The notes beneath the pieces were generated by a model that worked only from the letters and a program-made list of their open reading frames with translations, searched no databases and had not been told where the DNA came from. Of a DNA stretch of 64,000 bases, positions 1 through 9,190 are shown one piece after another (position 1 is the first letter of the stretch; each line of letters starts with the position of its first letter). The stretch spans positions 1,984,001 to 2,048,000 of the forward strand of contig NZ_LT629788.1 of NCBI RefSeq assembly GCF_900105805.1, in the 5' to 3' direction. This stretch comes from Pseudomonas moraviensis (lineage in GTDB: Bacteria > Pseudomonadota > Gammaproteobacteria > Pseudomonadales > Pseudomonadaceae). A program made the position numbers and the translations under genes.

Positions 1-92
1 CCTGCATTGAACAGCTGACAGCACAAACCGCATCGCCAGCTCAAAATGATGAACCGGATGCGCAAGACCTCACTTCACCGATCAAGCACTGA
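1..92 (+). CDS. 3' end of an unidentified gene (partial)
   Basis: An open frame enters from the left edge (codons begin at base 3) and ends at a TGA at 90-92. It encodes about 29 hydrophilic residues ending in SPIKH. A strong intrinsic terminator follows within a few bases, as expected for a real gene end. The fragment is too short to assign a family, and function is unknown. Confidence 0.5.
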   Translation, partial: CIEQLTAQTASPAQNDEPDAQDLTSPIKH

Positions 93-96
93 TTAA

Positions 97-119
97 AAAG
101 CCCTGGCAACCAGGGCTTT
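97..119 (+). terminator. Rho-independent terminator
   Basis: A perfect 10-bp stem (AAAGCCCTGG / CCAGGGCTTT) encloses a 3-nt loop and has A-rich and T-rich flanks. It lies just after the partial plus-strand gene. The minus-strand chemoreceptor gene ends at 130, so the hairpin could serve both convergent genes. Confidence 0.85.
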
Positions 120-129
120 ACCCTCACAG

Positions 130-1758
130 TCAGAGCTTGAATTCCTTGGTCAATTTGTTCAGCGACGCCGCTAACTGCGAGAGCTCCGCCGATGCAACAG
201 CCGTCTGTTTCGATCCTTCTGCGGTTTCACAGGACAGGTCACGAATGCTGATCAGGCTGCGGTCGACTTCACGCGCAACCTGAGCCTGCTCTTCGGCAGC
301 GGTCGCCATCAGCAGGTTTCGTTCGTTGATGAGATTCAGCGAGCCAGTGATATCGGTCAGCACTTCTCCGGCGATATTGGCCATTTCGAGCGTTCTCTCA
401 GCCTGAGCGCGGGTGTGGCTCATGGACGTAACTGCGCGGCTGGTGCCCGACTGAATGGAGCTGACCATGGACTCGATGTCCTCGGTCGATTTCTGAGTAC
501 GCTGCGCCAGGCCTCTCACCTCATCAGCAACCACGGCAAAACCGCGGCCCGCTTCCCCCGCCCGCGCCGCTTCGATCGCTGCGTTCAAGGCGAGCAGATT
601 GGTTTGTTCGGCGACCTCGCGAATGACGTCAAGCACGCTGCTGATATCGCTCGCCATGGTTGATAGCGCCTGCACCTCAGCCGAGGTGCTGTGCACACTG
701 GAGACCATCAGATTGATTGCTGCGACCGTTTCACTGACCCGGGTACGACCGGCAACGGCAGCGGCACTGGATTCCGAGGTCAGTTGCGAGGTCGATGCGG
801 CATTGTCTGCAACCTGCTCCACCGCTGCGCTCATTTCAGTCACGGCGGTGGCAGCCATTTCGATTTCATGGCTCTGACGCTGAGTGATACGCGAGATATC
901 TTCCGTCACGCCGTGCATGACCTCCGAGGTTTCAGCCAGTTGGGTGGACGAATCGCGGATCATGATCAGCGCATCGCGCAGACTGGCCTGCATCGCCGCC
1001 AGCGACGACAGCATCTGCGCCGCCTCATCGGAGCCATCGAGCGCAATGGTTTCGCTCAGATCGTTGGCGGCGATGCATTCCGCCACCCTCAGCGAGCCTG
1101 CAATTGGCACCGTCAGGCTGCGGGTATACAACACAGCCAGGGCCAACGAAGCACCGATGGCAATGATGATGAACACACCGACGATCAACAGCGTGTGTTC
1201 GTAGACATTGTCGGCCTGCTTGCCCGCCTCATAGGCTTGGATCTCGTTCAGCGCGATCAGCTTCTTGAGTGCGACCTGTACGCCGTCCGAGGCAACACGC
1301 ATCTGATTCTTGGACAGCGCGATGGCCGCCTCGAGCTGCCCGCTCCCCACTGTTTCGAGGTACTGGTCCTGCGCAAGATCATTGACCTTTTGCGCTTTGG
1401 CAAACTCCTCGAACGCCTCGCGCCCAGCGTCGGTGGCCAGCAGATCAATGAGCGCTCGCTGATGTTTCTTGATCAGTTGACGGGACTGCTGAATGTCCAT
1501 CAGCGCCTGGGCCTTGCGCTCGGGGGTTTCGATGGGATTGCGCAAGCGGGCGTTATTACCCTTGATTTCGATGAACTCACGATCCAGTTGGCCGAGCAGT
1601 TTGATGCTCGGCACGATCGTGGTCTCAACGTACGTTTCTGCCTTGTTGAGCAAGTCGACTTGCTGCAGGGCGATCAGTCCGATCGCGATAATCATGAGAC
1701 AGAACAAGCCGAAACACAGCGCCGAACGCGGCGCGAGATTGAGTTTACGAAGCAGCAT
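130..1758 (-). CDS. Methyl-accepting chemotaxis protein
   Basis: This 542-residue chemoreceptor is expected to sense a ligand in the periplasm and control CheA/CheW at the inner membrane. A first membrane helix lies near residues 12-32, followed by a helical periplasmic domain of about 150 residues (four-helix-bundle type). A second membrane helix (about 187-211) leads into a HAMP segment. The long cytoplasmic coiled coil carries the conserved hairpin tip with EQTNLLALNAAIEAARAGE. The C-terminus lacks an NWETF-type CheR-docking pentapeptide. The ligand cannot be read from sequence. The gene lies downstream of the fimbrial regulatory genes on the same strand, but separation from them suggests an independent gene. 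Confidence 0.95.
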   Translation of the reverse strand: MLLRKLNLAPRSALCFGLFCLMIIAIGLIALQQVDLLNKAETYVETTIVPSIKLLGQLDREFIEIKGNNARLRNPIETPERKAQALMDIQQSRQLIKKHQRALIDLLATDAGREAFEEFAKAQKVNDLAQDQYLETVGSGQLEAAIALSKNQMRVASDGVQVALKKLIALNEIQAYEAGKQADNVYEHTLLIVGVFIIIAIGASLALAVLYTRSLTVPIAGSLRVAECIAANDLSETIALDGSDEAAQMLSSLAAMQASLRDALIMIRDSSTQLAETSEVMHGVTEDISRITQRQSHEIEMAATAVTEMSAAVEQVADNAASTSQLTSESSAAAVAGRTRVSETVAAINLMVSSVHSTSAEVQALSTMASDISSVLDVIREVAEQTNLLALNAAIEAARAGEAGRGFAVVADEVRGLAQRTQKSTEDIESMVSSIQSGTSRAVTSMSHTRAQAERTLEMANIAGEVLTDITGSLNLINERNLLMATAAEEQAQVAREVDRSLISIRDLSCETAEGSKQTAVASAELSQLAASLNKLTKEFKL

Positions 1759-1873
1759 GATGCCTTACCTTAGAGTGTATTCAAGACAATGGGGCAAACG
1801 AGTGGGCAGCGCAGCAGGCGCTGGGCAATAGCGCCGCAGCGCGTACATGGATCATCGCGGGAAGGTGCAGCAG

Positions 1874-2335
1874 CTAGCGGTTCGCGCACGAAGAGAGCGT
1901 GGAGTCGGGCGAGGCCGGCTCCGCAAGTTCCTTGAGCGCCGGATCGGCCAGCATCAGAAAATCCGCCAGGCGCGGCAGGTTGATTTTCGAGACCAGGCGC
2001 ATCCAGCGTTGCGGATGCGGGTTGAAGAAGGTCTTCGACCACTGATGATCATCACTGGGGTTGAAAATCAGCAGATGACGAATCAGCGGGTTTTCCCCGA
2101 AAAAATCCAGCGGATCCATTGCCATCTCGCTGAGCAGCTCAGCATTGACGACGACCAGGCTCAACCGTTGGGGGCAGTAATACGTCAGTATTCTCAGGTC
2201 GCGATATGTACACACGTTCAACACGCTGAGACAGCCCAGCTTGTTGAACTGCTGTTCGATCGACTGGCCTCTGCGCACATCGCTGTCGGCGATCAGGATC
2301 CGCAAGGATCGACTTCGGTTATTTTCAAGAAACAT
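1874..2335 (-). CDS. Degenerate receiver-domain protein
   Basis: This 153-residue protein looks like a stand-alone response-regulator receiver. The N-terminal LRILIADSD matches the first strand with its acidic pocket. The third strand reads LVVVNAELL, so the phosphoacceptor Asp is replaced by Asn. No output domain follows. It probably cannot be phosphorylated in the normal way and may act as a pseudo-receiver binding partner. It sits next to the second pilin and the RocS-like kinase. A perfect TGAGAC-TT-GTCTCA palindrome lies 65 bases upstream of its start, so it is probably part of the same regulon. The start has an AAGGTG Shine-Dalgarno. Receiver ancestry is moderately sure; function is inferred. 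Confidence 0.65.
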   Translation of the reverse strand: MFLENNRSRSLRILIADSDVRRGQSIEQQFNKLGCLSVLNVCTYRDLRILTYYCPQRLSLVVVNAELLSEMAMDPLDFFGENPLIRHLLIFNPSDDHQWSKTFFNPHPQRWMRLVSKINLPRLADFLMLADPALKELAEPASPDSTLSSCANR

Positions 2336-2644
2336 CGGACACCTTTGGCAGCTCCATTCTTCCTTTCAAGAAAATAACCAAGGGCCAATCTGTCTGATAT
2401 GAGACTTGTCTCAAAAATGGCGAGGGGGATCGCTTAACGTAACCCACACCTTGATGACAGCCCACGCTAACGTTGGCGCGGCCTGGTTCAAGTGGTGTTG
2501 AAGGAGGGATTCTGTGACGCGGGAGGGCGGCGGCGAGCCTGAAGCGCGGGACGGTTCTGCACGAACCAGACAATTCTCATTAGTGACGCCCCTTTTTGTC
2601 AGTAACCTTGAAACAAGGGGCGCAGATTCATTCTTTCCAAGCCA
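2336..2644. other. Non-coding interval between pilin and pseudo-receiver genes
   Basis: About 309 bases without a supported gene. It holds the TGAGACTTGTCTCA palindrome (2400-2413), presumably in the promoter of the pseudo-receiver gene, and a hairpin at 2587-2622 (CGCCCCTT / AAGGGGCG) just after the pilin stop. The hairpin could be an attenuator or weak terminator on the minus strand; it has no clear U-tract. Confidence 0.6.
2400..2413. promoter_or_regulatory. Palindromic operator TGAGAC-TT-GTCTCA
   Basis: A perfect 14-bp palindrome 65 bases upstream of the pseudo-receiver start. Near copies occur at 9009-9022 (TGAGAATTGTCTCA) and 9101-9114 (TAAGACAAATCTCA) in front of the fimbrial operon. 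Its recurrence in the same regulatory locus suggests a binding site for the RocA/BvgA-like regulator encoded here. Confidence 0.6.
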
Positions 2645-3022
2645 TCAAGGCAGCGTCATCGTCACGACGTAATTACCGGTCGTTATCTGGTGGCCCTTGT
2701 TGTCTGTCAGTAGCAGACGCTGGTCGTAGTATTTTTCCTGTTCATGGGTATCGGCAATCATTTTCACGAACACTTGCTGGCGCGGCTCACCCCGCCCTGC
2801 CGCACTGACGTTTTTCACCGTGAAGATCTGCCCGGTGCTTGCCTGCGGGCAGTCAAGCAGCTCGACAGAAAAATGGCTGCTGCCACTCGCCATGCAACTC
2901 GTCTCGACAATCTGTCCGCTGAAGCGAATCACCCCGCTGACGGGTGCAGACTGGGCCGCGGTGACGGTGTCGACACCGAGCAGGCAAAGACAGGCAATCA
3001 ATAAAGGACGTCGAATGATCAT
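2645..3022 (-). CDS. Small type 1-like fimbrial subunit
   Basis: A 125-residue secreted protein. A signal peptide (hydrophobic run at residues 5-22, probable cleavage after VTAAQ/SA) is followed by a segment beginning GVIRFSGQIVETSC, the usual N-terminus of chaperone-usher pilins. A second Cys (LLDCPQ) would form the conserved disulphide. The end VTMTLP resembles a donor-strand-type pilin C-terminus. It is shorter than usual (about 160-180 residues), so the fold may be minimal. It lies 103 bases after the RocS-like kinase on the same strand, away from the main pilin-chaperone-usher operon. It could be a minor or alternative subunit of that fimbria. A palindrome TGGTTATTAACCA lies just upstream of the start. 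Confidence 0.75.
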   Translation of the reverse strand: MIIRRPLLIACLCLLGVDTVTAAQSAPVSGVIRFSGQIVETSCMASGSSHFSVELLDCPQASTGQIFTVKNVSAAGRGEPRQQVFVKMIADTHEQEKYYDQRLLLTDNKGHQITTGNYVVTMTLP

Positions 3023-3125
3023 CGCGAAACTCCATGGTTATTAACCAAGGTATCGCCCGTTGCAAAATGATCTTTAGCGTCCGCTTCCATGCAAGGCCAG
3101 TCAGCATGGCCCTGCCTCGATACAG

Positions 3126-6100
3126 TTACAGCTCGACCCGTTTGATTTTCTTGATCAGATCAGCCTGTGCGTGCTCCAGCTTCAGCGCGCTGCGATTGAT
3201 ATCCAATGGATCGATGACCGGCGCTTCGCACTCGGCCTCAAGCTCGTTACACGCCTCGATGACCTGATGTTCGGCCACAATCCGCGCCGCGCCCTTGATT
3301 CTGTGCGCCAGGTCAGCCAACAGCCCGGGATCGCTTTCGGGAATCAGCGAATGCAACTCCTCCAAGTCCTTTTCGCAACTCGACAGCGCCTCGCGCAGCA
3401 GTTCTTTCATCATGTCGAGGTCACCGCCGGTGAGCTCGTCAAGACGCTCGCGGATCGAACCCAGCTCCTTGACAGTCGCCGCAGGCGGACTTTCAACCGG
3501 CTCGGGTTCAAGATTTTTTTCCCAGCCGGCAAGCATGGTCGACAAGGTGCTGAGGCTGATCGGCTTGAACAGACAATCATCCATGCCCGCCTCTCGGCAT
3601 TTCACTTTTTCTTCCGGCTGCGCGTTGGCTGTAAAGCCCAGCACAATGCACGGTGCGCCACCACTGTCGCGCTCATCCTGGCGAATGGTGCGGGCCAGCT
3701 CATAGCCGTTCATGACCGGCATGTTGCAGTCGGTGATCACAATGTCGAACGGCTCCGAGCGCCACAACGCCAAGGCCTGGGCACCATCGGCAGCATCACG
3801 CACCGCCTGGCCAAGGAAACTCAGCTGCTGCGTGAGTAGCAAGCGGTTGGCGCTCTGGTCATCGACTACGAGGATCCTGAGTGTCGGGACCGGTTTGTCC
3901 TGAATAACCGAAACAGGCAGCACCTTGCCGCCGATCGGGCTGAGAATGTTGAAGAACAGCGACACTTCCAGGCAGGTGCCTTTGCCCAACGTACTGGTGA
4001 TATTCAGCCGCCCGCCCATCAATTCGCACAACGAACGTGAGATGGCCAGTCCCAGACCGGTGCCGCCCCTGTTCGAGGGGCCGTGATTGGCTTGCGAAAA
4101 CGGCTGGAACAGGTTCTGCAGATCGGCGCTGGAAATGCCGATTCCGGTGTCCTCGACTTTGAGGTCGACCTGCAAACGCTCGTCAGCGAGGCGTTGACCA
4201 CGAATCGAGACGCTGACATGACCGGTGTCGGTAAACTTGATCGCGTTACCCACGAGGTTTGAGAGCACCTGCTGAAAGCGCATCGGATCAACCAGCACGT
4301 CACAGCCGACAGTCGCGTCAATGTCGAGCTTCAACACCAGGCTCTTCTGCCTGGCGAGGCCGTCGAACACCCGCGCCACGGATTCGACCAATTCGCGCAG
4401 GTTGGCACGTTTCGGCGAAAGGCTGACATGGCCGGACTCGATGCGTACCACGTCGAGGATATCGCCGATCAGTTCCAGCAGACCTTTCGCCGAGTCGTAG
4501 GCCACTTCAATCGCCGGTCGATCGAAGTGGCCCTGCTCGGCACGCTTGAGGGTGAGTTCGAGCATGCCGATCACGGCACTCATTGGCGTACGGATCTCGT
4601 GGCTCATGGTCGCCAGGAACGTGGTTTTGGCGCGGCTCGACTCGTCAGCCAGCTCTTTCGCCGCACGCAATTCCTCGATCAGTTCGCGCCGTTCGCTGAT
4701 GTCGATCCAGCCGCAGATCACGCCCCTGACCTCACCCGCGGTGTCGTGATAAGGCTGGATCCAGTGGTAAATGATCAGCCGTGTATCACCGACATGCAGC
4801 GTGCGATCCACCTCGTAAGGTTCATCCTGTTCGATGACGCGCAGGTAGTCGTCGTGAAATTGCAACGCCTCCTGACGATTGCGCTTGCCGCTTTCGAGCA
4901 CGGTCTTGCCGATCACATCCTTTTCTATCAGGCCAAAGGTTTGCAGATAGTTGTTATTGCAGGTGACAAGTCGACCTTCCCGATCACGAACGTAAATGGG
5001 ATGCGGCGTGCCGTTGATCAGCGCCCCCATGAACTTCAGCTGATCGCCAAGCAAACGCTCTGCACGACTGCGTTCGCGGATCTGCCGGCGGATATAGAAA
5101 TTCCACGCCAGCGATCCCAAGATAATCAGGAAGGCGCCAGCGCTGATCTGGTAGATCAACGCCTTGTAGTCGCGCCACGACAGTCCCGAGAACGCTGCGA
5201 TGGGACGCCAACGGTTGAGGATCACGTCCAGCTCGTCTGGCGGAATGCTCAGCAGCGCCTTGTTCAGAATGCTGACCAGTTCGGTATCGGCGCGCCGGGC
5301 GGCAAAGGCGAGGAACCCTTTGTTCATGCCGACGATGTTGGAGATGCGCAAACTGTCGCTATAAATGTGAGCGATGTAATAACGCGCACTGTGCAACGTG
5401 GTAATCATCGCGTCTGCCCGCCCGTCTTTCACGTCAGCCAGCGCGCCCAGCACTGTTTCGTTGTCGACGATCTCGATGTCGGGATAATCCTTGAGCAGCT
5501 CGCGCTCCGCCGAGCTTTCGGGAACCGCGACACGCTTGCCGCGCAGTTCCTGCAGGCTTGAAGGCGCGCCTGCATCCTTGGTAGTGACGATCACGAAGGG
5601 ACTGGCGAGAAACGGATGAGTGAAACGCATGCCGACTTCACGCGAGACGGTTGGCGTCAGCAGCGAGATATCGGCGCTGCCATCAAGCAGACGCGTGCTC
5701 AGGCTGGAAAAACTGTCAGTGCGTTCTACATCGATCTGCAAACCGGTGCGGCGCTGAATCAGCTCCAACAGATCAGCGCCAATCCCGCCAAAATTGCCAT
5801 CGCCATCAAAGAACGCAAAGGGTGCCTGATCGTCATTGATCACGAAACGCGCCACCGGGTGCAGCTCAAGCCAGCGTGCCTCGCCGGGTGTCAGGTCAAT
5901 ACGTTTGGGTGTCAGCGCCCCGCCGCCGCCGGACCAGCGCTTGGTGATCTCGCCTATCTTCCCCTCACCCATCGACTCGATGACCGAGTCGATCAGACGC
6001 AGCAGCTGATCATTACCTCGGCGCAAGGCGAAGCTGAAACCGCTGGTTTGGGTTTTGACGAAAGAGTGCAGACGCACATAGTTAAAGTAGTTGAGGTTGA

Positions 6101-6758
6101 TCAGATAATTGCTGGACACCGTGTCGCCCAGGAACAGATCGACTTTGCCAAAGGCCAGCGCAGCCAGTGCCAGCTCGTTCGATGGAAAAAGCACGAACTC
6201 GGCGTTGGGATACAACCCGTGCAATTGACTGGAAGGCAGGTAATCGTCGGCAACCGCAATACGCAAACCGGCCAGATTGGCCGGCATCGGTCGCCGATCA
6301 TCGCCGCGCATGAACATCGCCGGCACGTCTTCGACATAAGGTTTGCTGAGCGTGACGAGGCCATCGATCAACTCGAAACTGTTGGAGCTGCCCAACATGT
6401 CGATGTCGCCACGCTCGAGCGCCGCCATGGCGTCGCGACGGTCGGGATAAGCCTTGACGGTAACTTCGACGTGCAAGGCCTGGCCGATAATGCAGGCGAT
6501 GTCGGCGGCAATCCCCTCGTAACGTGTACCGCTGGCGGTCATGACATAGGGCGGGAAATCCGGAAGCGCCGAGCCCAGCACCAGACTGCGCTTCTGCCGC
6601 AGCCAACTCCAGTCTTCATTGGCCAGATCGAGCTGCAGCTCCTTGCAGTCCGATCGACCGAACACCTGCAGAGTGCGCGGCTCTGCTGCCCACAACAACC
6701 CGCTACCGAACACGAAAAGCACACTGGCTAGCAAAACACCGCGCAACAGATGAAACAT
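3126..6758 (-). CDS. BvgS/RocS1-like hybrid sensor histidine kinase
   Basis: A 1210-residue unorthodox sensor kinase. A signal peptide (1-24) is followed by two tandem periplasmic SBP_bac_3 Venus-flytrap domains (about 55-275 and 290-520), a membrane helix (about 536-556) and a PAS domain (about 570-690). The kinase core has the H-box phospho-acceptor His720, the N-box near 833-840 and the GTGLGL box near 899-904. A receiver domain (Asp1010, Lys1065) and a C-terminal Hpt domain (His1152 in AHRIKGAA) complete a full phosphorelay. This is the architecture of BvgS, EvgS and P. aeruginosa RocS1. The adjacent response regulator begins 7 bases before it on the same strand and is the obvious partner. 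In P. aeruginosa the Roc kinases control cup fimbriae; a fimbrial operon next door makes that role likely here. Confidence 0.93.
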   Translation of the reverse strand: MFHLLRGVLLASVLFVFGSGLLWAAEPRTLQVFGRSDCKELQLDLANEDWSWLRQKRSLVLGSALPDFPPYVMTASGTRYEGIAADIACIIGQALHVEVTVKAYPDRRDAMAALERGDIDMLGSSNSFELIDGLVTLSKPYVEDVPAMFMRGDDRRPMPANLAGLRIAVADDYLPSSQLHGLYPNAEFVLFPSNELALAALAFGKVDLFLGDTVSSNYLINLNYFNYVRLHSFVKTQTSGFSFALRRGNDQLLRLIDSVIESMGEGKIGEITKRWSGGGGALTPKRIDLTPGEARWLELHPVARFVINDDQAPFAFFDGDGNFGGIGADLLELIQRRTGLQIDVERTDSFSSLSTRLLDGSADISLLTPTVSREVGMRFTHPFLASPFVIVTTKDAGAPSSLQELRGKRVAVPESSAERELLKDYPDIEIVDNETVLGALADVKDGRADAMITTLHSARYYIAHIYSDSLRISNIVGMNKGFLAFAARRADTELVSILNKALLSIPPDELDVILNRWRPIAAFSGLSWRDYKALIYQISAGAFLIILGSLAWNFYIRRQIRERSRAERLLGDQLKFMGALINGTPHPIYVRDREGRLVTCNNNYLQTFGLIEKDVIGKTVLESGKRNRQEALQFHDDYLRVIEQDEPYEVDRTLHVGDTRLIIYHWIQPYHDTAGEVRGVICGWIDISERRELIEELRAAKELADESSRAKTTFLATMSHEIRTPMSAVIGMLELTLKRAEQGHFDRPAIEVAYDSAKGLLELIGDILDVVRIESGHVSLSPKRANLRELVESVARVFDGLARQKSLVLKLDIDATVGCDVLVDPMRFQQVLSNLVGNAIKFTDTGHVSVSIRGQRLADERLQVDLKVEDTGIGISSADLQNLFQPFSQANHGPSNRGGTGLGLAISRSLCELMGGRLNITSTLGKGTCLEVSLFFNILSPIGGKVLPVSVIQDKPVPTLRILVVDDQSANRLLLTQQLSFLGQAVRDAADGAQALALWRSEPFDIVITDCNMPVMNGYELARTIRQDERDSGGAPCIVLGFTANAQPEEKVKCREAGMDDCLFKPISLSTLSTMLAGWEKNLEPEPVESPPAATVKELGSIRERLDELTGGDLDMMKELLREALSSCEKDLEELHSLIPESDPGLLADLAHRIKGAARIVAEHQVIEACNELEAECEAPVIDPLDINRSALKLEHAQADLIKKIKRVEL

Positions 6759-6765
6759 AAGCGAG

Positions 6766-7473
6766 TTATCCCTGGTTGTCCGCCGTCAGGCTGTGCTGCA
6801 ACTTGAACAGCTCTGCATCACCACGAATGCCAAGCTTTTTGAAAGCGGCCTGTTTTTGCCCGCTGATGGTTTTGCGACTGCGCGAGAACTTCAAAGCGAT
6901 CTGCGTCACTCCCATTCCCTCCAGGCAGCAGCGCAAGACTTCTTTCTCTTTCGGTGACAGCAGAGGATTGCTGAGGAAATCGTCGCTGTGCGCCGCGCCG
7001 TCGTCATTGGCACCGGCAGGTTCATCGACCGACGCAGGCAGCACATCGAGCTCGAAGGCCATTTCCGGCGACAGGTACAACTGCCCGGACGCAGCACTGC
7101 GGATGGCGGTGATCAGGTCATCGACCGACTGCGACTTGCCGAAGAATCCGCTGACGCCCGCCCCGATCGCCATGTTCACCACCGCCGGGCGTTCTTCGGA
7201 AGATGAGACGAGAATGCGCATGCCCGGATATTGCTTGCGCAGCAGACGGATCAGATTAAGCCCGTCCAGCTCCCCATCGTGCAGCTTGTAGTCGAGTATC
7301 AGCAGGTCGATTTCGATCTCGCGCAACCCGGCGAGCAACTGCGCGCTGCTCCCGTACACACCCACGACACTGAACTCGGCTTCGCGCGTCAGCCGCGATT
7401 TCATCGCCAGACGTATGAGCGAGTGATCATCAAGGATGGCAACGCGTAACGGATTCACGACTGACCAATGCAT
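6766..7473 (-). CDS. BvgA/RocA1-like response regulator
   Basis: A NarL/LuxR-type response regulator of 235 residues. The receiver domain has the acidic pair Asp15-Asp16, phosphoacceptor Asp61 and a Lys in FGKS. A LuxR helix-turn-helix (LSPKEKEVLRC onward, about 165-220) forms the C-terminus. The start was placed at 7473 because GGAG lies six bases before this ATG. An ATG at 7485 and an upstream open frame to 7626 lack a Shine-Dalgarno. It is the probable target of the RocS-like hybrid kinase encoded 7 bases downstream, and a candidate for binding the TGAGAC palindromes. The domain linker is longer than usual and acidic. Confidence 0.9.
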   Translation of the reverse strand: MHWSVVNPLRVAILDDHSLIRLAMKSRLTREAEFSVVGVYGSSAQLLAGLREIEIDLLILDYKLHDGELDGLNLIRLLRKQYPGMRILVSSSEERPAVVNMAIGAGVSGFFGKSQSVDDLITAIRSAASGQLYLSPEMAFELDVLPASVDEPAGANDDGAAHSDDFLSNPLLSPKEKEVLRCCLEGMGVTQIALKFSRSRKTISGQKQAAFKKLGIRGDAELFKLQHSLTADNQG

Positions 7474-7647
7474 GAATAGCTCCATGATGAGGAGGGTTGG
7501 AGAACCATCAGCACTTGGCAACCGCAGCCAATCCCGGGCATTACCGAAGCATTCAGGTGCATCTGATTGATTTCTCGGCACATCATGAGTGTTTTGCAGG
7601 CGCGACGAAATAGGGCTTTGTCCCAAAAGTCAGACTGCCCGCTCGCA

Positions 7648-8868
7648 TCAACGATCGGACGTGCCTATGGCGCGGCGCCAGGACGACTTTTGCCCCTCGA
7701 AACGCCAGTCGACCAGATGCGCCCAGTTCATGGGGCGAGCATAGAAGAAGCCCTGCCCCCACTGACAACCCAGCCGCGCCAGGTGGTGAACCTGATCGGC
7801 GGTTTCGATGCCTTCTGCCACCACTCGCATGTCCAGCTCGCGCGCCAGGGCCAGCGCACCGTGGATGACCGCGCTGTAGCGCGCCTGCTGGAAATTCTGC
7901 ACGAAACCGGCGTCGAGTTTGATTTCGTTGAACGGCATCTGACACAGGCGCTCCAGCGAAGAATAGCCGACACCGAAATCATCGATCGCCAGGCTGAAAC
8001 CCAGCATGCGCAGGCGCACCATGTTTTCCATGCTGATCTCGGGCATCTGCAGCAGACCGGTTTCCGTCAGCTCGAATATTAGCCCGGCTGGCGAGGCGCC
8101 GTGGATGCGCAGCAGCGCCTTGATCCGGTCGACGAGGTTCGGGTTGGCCATCTGCGTGACGTCGAGATTGAATGCCAGCTTGAACGGTTTGCCGTGGGAC
8201 TGCACGAAACGCTGCAGACTCAGCCCTTGCGTAAGCAGGCTGAAAAACATTTCGTCGAGCAGCCCGCAACGCTCGATCGTTGGCAAGAACATACCCGGCG
8301 AAAGCAATCCGCGACTGGGGCTCTGCCAGCGCACCAGCACTTCGGCGCCATCCACCTCACCACTGCGCAGATGAAACTTGGGCTGGAAGTACGCGCGAAA
8401 TTCCTGCCGGCGAATGGCTTCAAGCACTTCGCTCTCCGAAGGCTGATCGAGCTGACTTTCCGCCACTTTGGCATCGACCTGAGTGTGCGGCCGGTAGCGA
8501 GCCAACAACGGCGCCAGCACATCGACCATCAACGGCTTGCCGACACTGCCGAGCAATTCCAGGCCCTGCAACGTGACGATCCGGTCAACCGTGCGCAACA
8601 GGTCTTCAGGCAGTGAACTGCAGATGATCACTGCGCGAATCAATCCGGCCTCTCTCGCCAGGCGCAAAAACGTCAAACCATCCATCCCGGCCATGCTCAG
8701 GTCACACAACGCAACGTCCACGCCCCCTGCCTGGGAAATCACGGCCAGCGCATCCTTGCCGTCAGCCGCCTGAAAGATATTTTTGTAACCCAAGCTATTA
8801 AGCGCACTGACCGCCGCCGTGCGCTGGAAGGCGTGATCTTCCAATACCAATAAACGAAGCGTGTTCAC
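7648..8868 (-). CDS. RocR-like receiver-EAL cyclic-di-GMP phosphodiesterase
   Basis: A 406-residue response regulator with an N-terminal receiver (Asp56, Lys111) and a C-terminal EAL domain that hydrolyses c-di-GMP. The active-site residues are present: the EVL form of the EAL signature (Glu176), the Asn of LAFNLD, ELTE, IDDFG, the Lys of EIKLD, VAEGIE and the Gln of QWGQGF. An active enzyme is expected. In P. aeruginosa, RocR antagonises RocA1 by competing for RocS1 and lowers cup fimbrial expression. Its position upstream of the regulator and kinase on the same strand, divergent from the fimbrial operon, fits the same three-part circuit. Confidence 0.92.
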   Translation of the reverse strand: MNTLRLLVLEDHAFQRTAAVSALNSLGYKNIFQAADGKDALAVISQAGGVDVALCDLSMAGMDGLTFLRLAREAGLIRAVIICSSLPEDLLRTVDRIVTLQGLELLGSVGKPLMVDVLAPLLARYRPHTQVDAKVAESQLDQPSESEVLEAIRRQEFRAYFQPKFHLRSGEVDGAEVLVRWQSPSRGLLSPGMFLPTIERCGLLDEMFFSLLTQGLSLQRFVQSHGKPFKLAFNLDVTQMANPNLVDRIKALLRIHGASPAGLIFELTETGLLQMPEISMENMVRLRMLGFSLAIDDFGVGYSSLERLCQMPFNEIKLDAGFVQNFQQARYSAVIHGALALARELDMRVVAEGIETADQVHHLARLGCQWGQGFFYARPMNWAHLVDWRFEGQKSSWRRAIGTSDR

Positions 8869-9190
8869 AAACCCGGAACCTCTTTCTATCAGCCATTAAT
8901 AGTGGAAAGTCTGAATCATCTTTCAAGCAGGACGCCCGCTCACAAACTTTGCATTGACTGAGAATTTCTGCACTCGCGAATACTAACCAGACACAAACTG
9001 CACGACTTTGAGAATTGTCTCATTTAGTTCGCCACACCATTGACCGCAAATATAGCTGCGCACTTGCGATAGTGCTGACTTGCTCGCACTTGTCGCGCTT
9101 TAAGACAAATCTCAAAGACTTACAACTAACACAGACCTAAGATGGCCTGGCATTTCAATGCAGCACTTCACAATAACTTCGGATATAAAC
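8869..9190. promoter_or_regulatory. Divergent control region between rocR-like gene and fimbrial operon
   Basis: About 320 AT-rich bases separate two divergent transcription units. The interval contains TGAGAATTGTCTCA (9009-9022), TAAGACAAATCTCA (9101-9114) and a weaker half-match TGAGAATTTCT (8959-8969). All resemble the perfect palindrome at 2400-2413. They are plausible binding sites for the LuxR-type regulator of the locus. A TAAGAT at 9138-9143 could be a -10 element for the pilin gene, but no convincing -35 was found. Confidence 0.6.

Noticed and set aside
2325..2573. Minus-strand open frame upstream of the pseudo-receiver gene
   Set aside because: It spans the palindromic operator, has no Shine-Dalgarno and Arg/Pro-rich composition.
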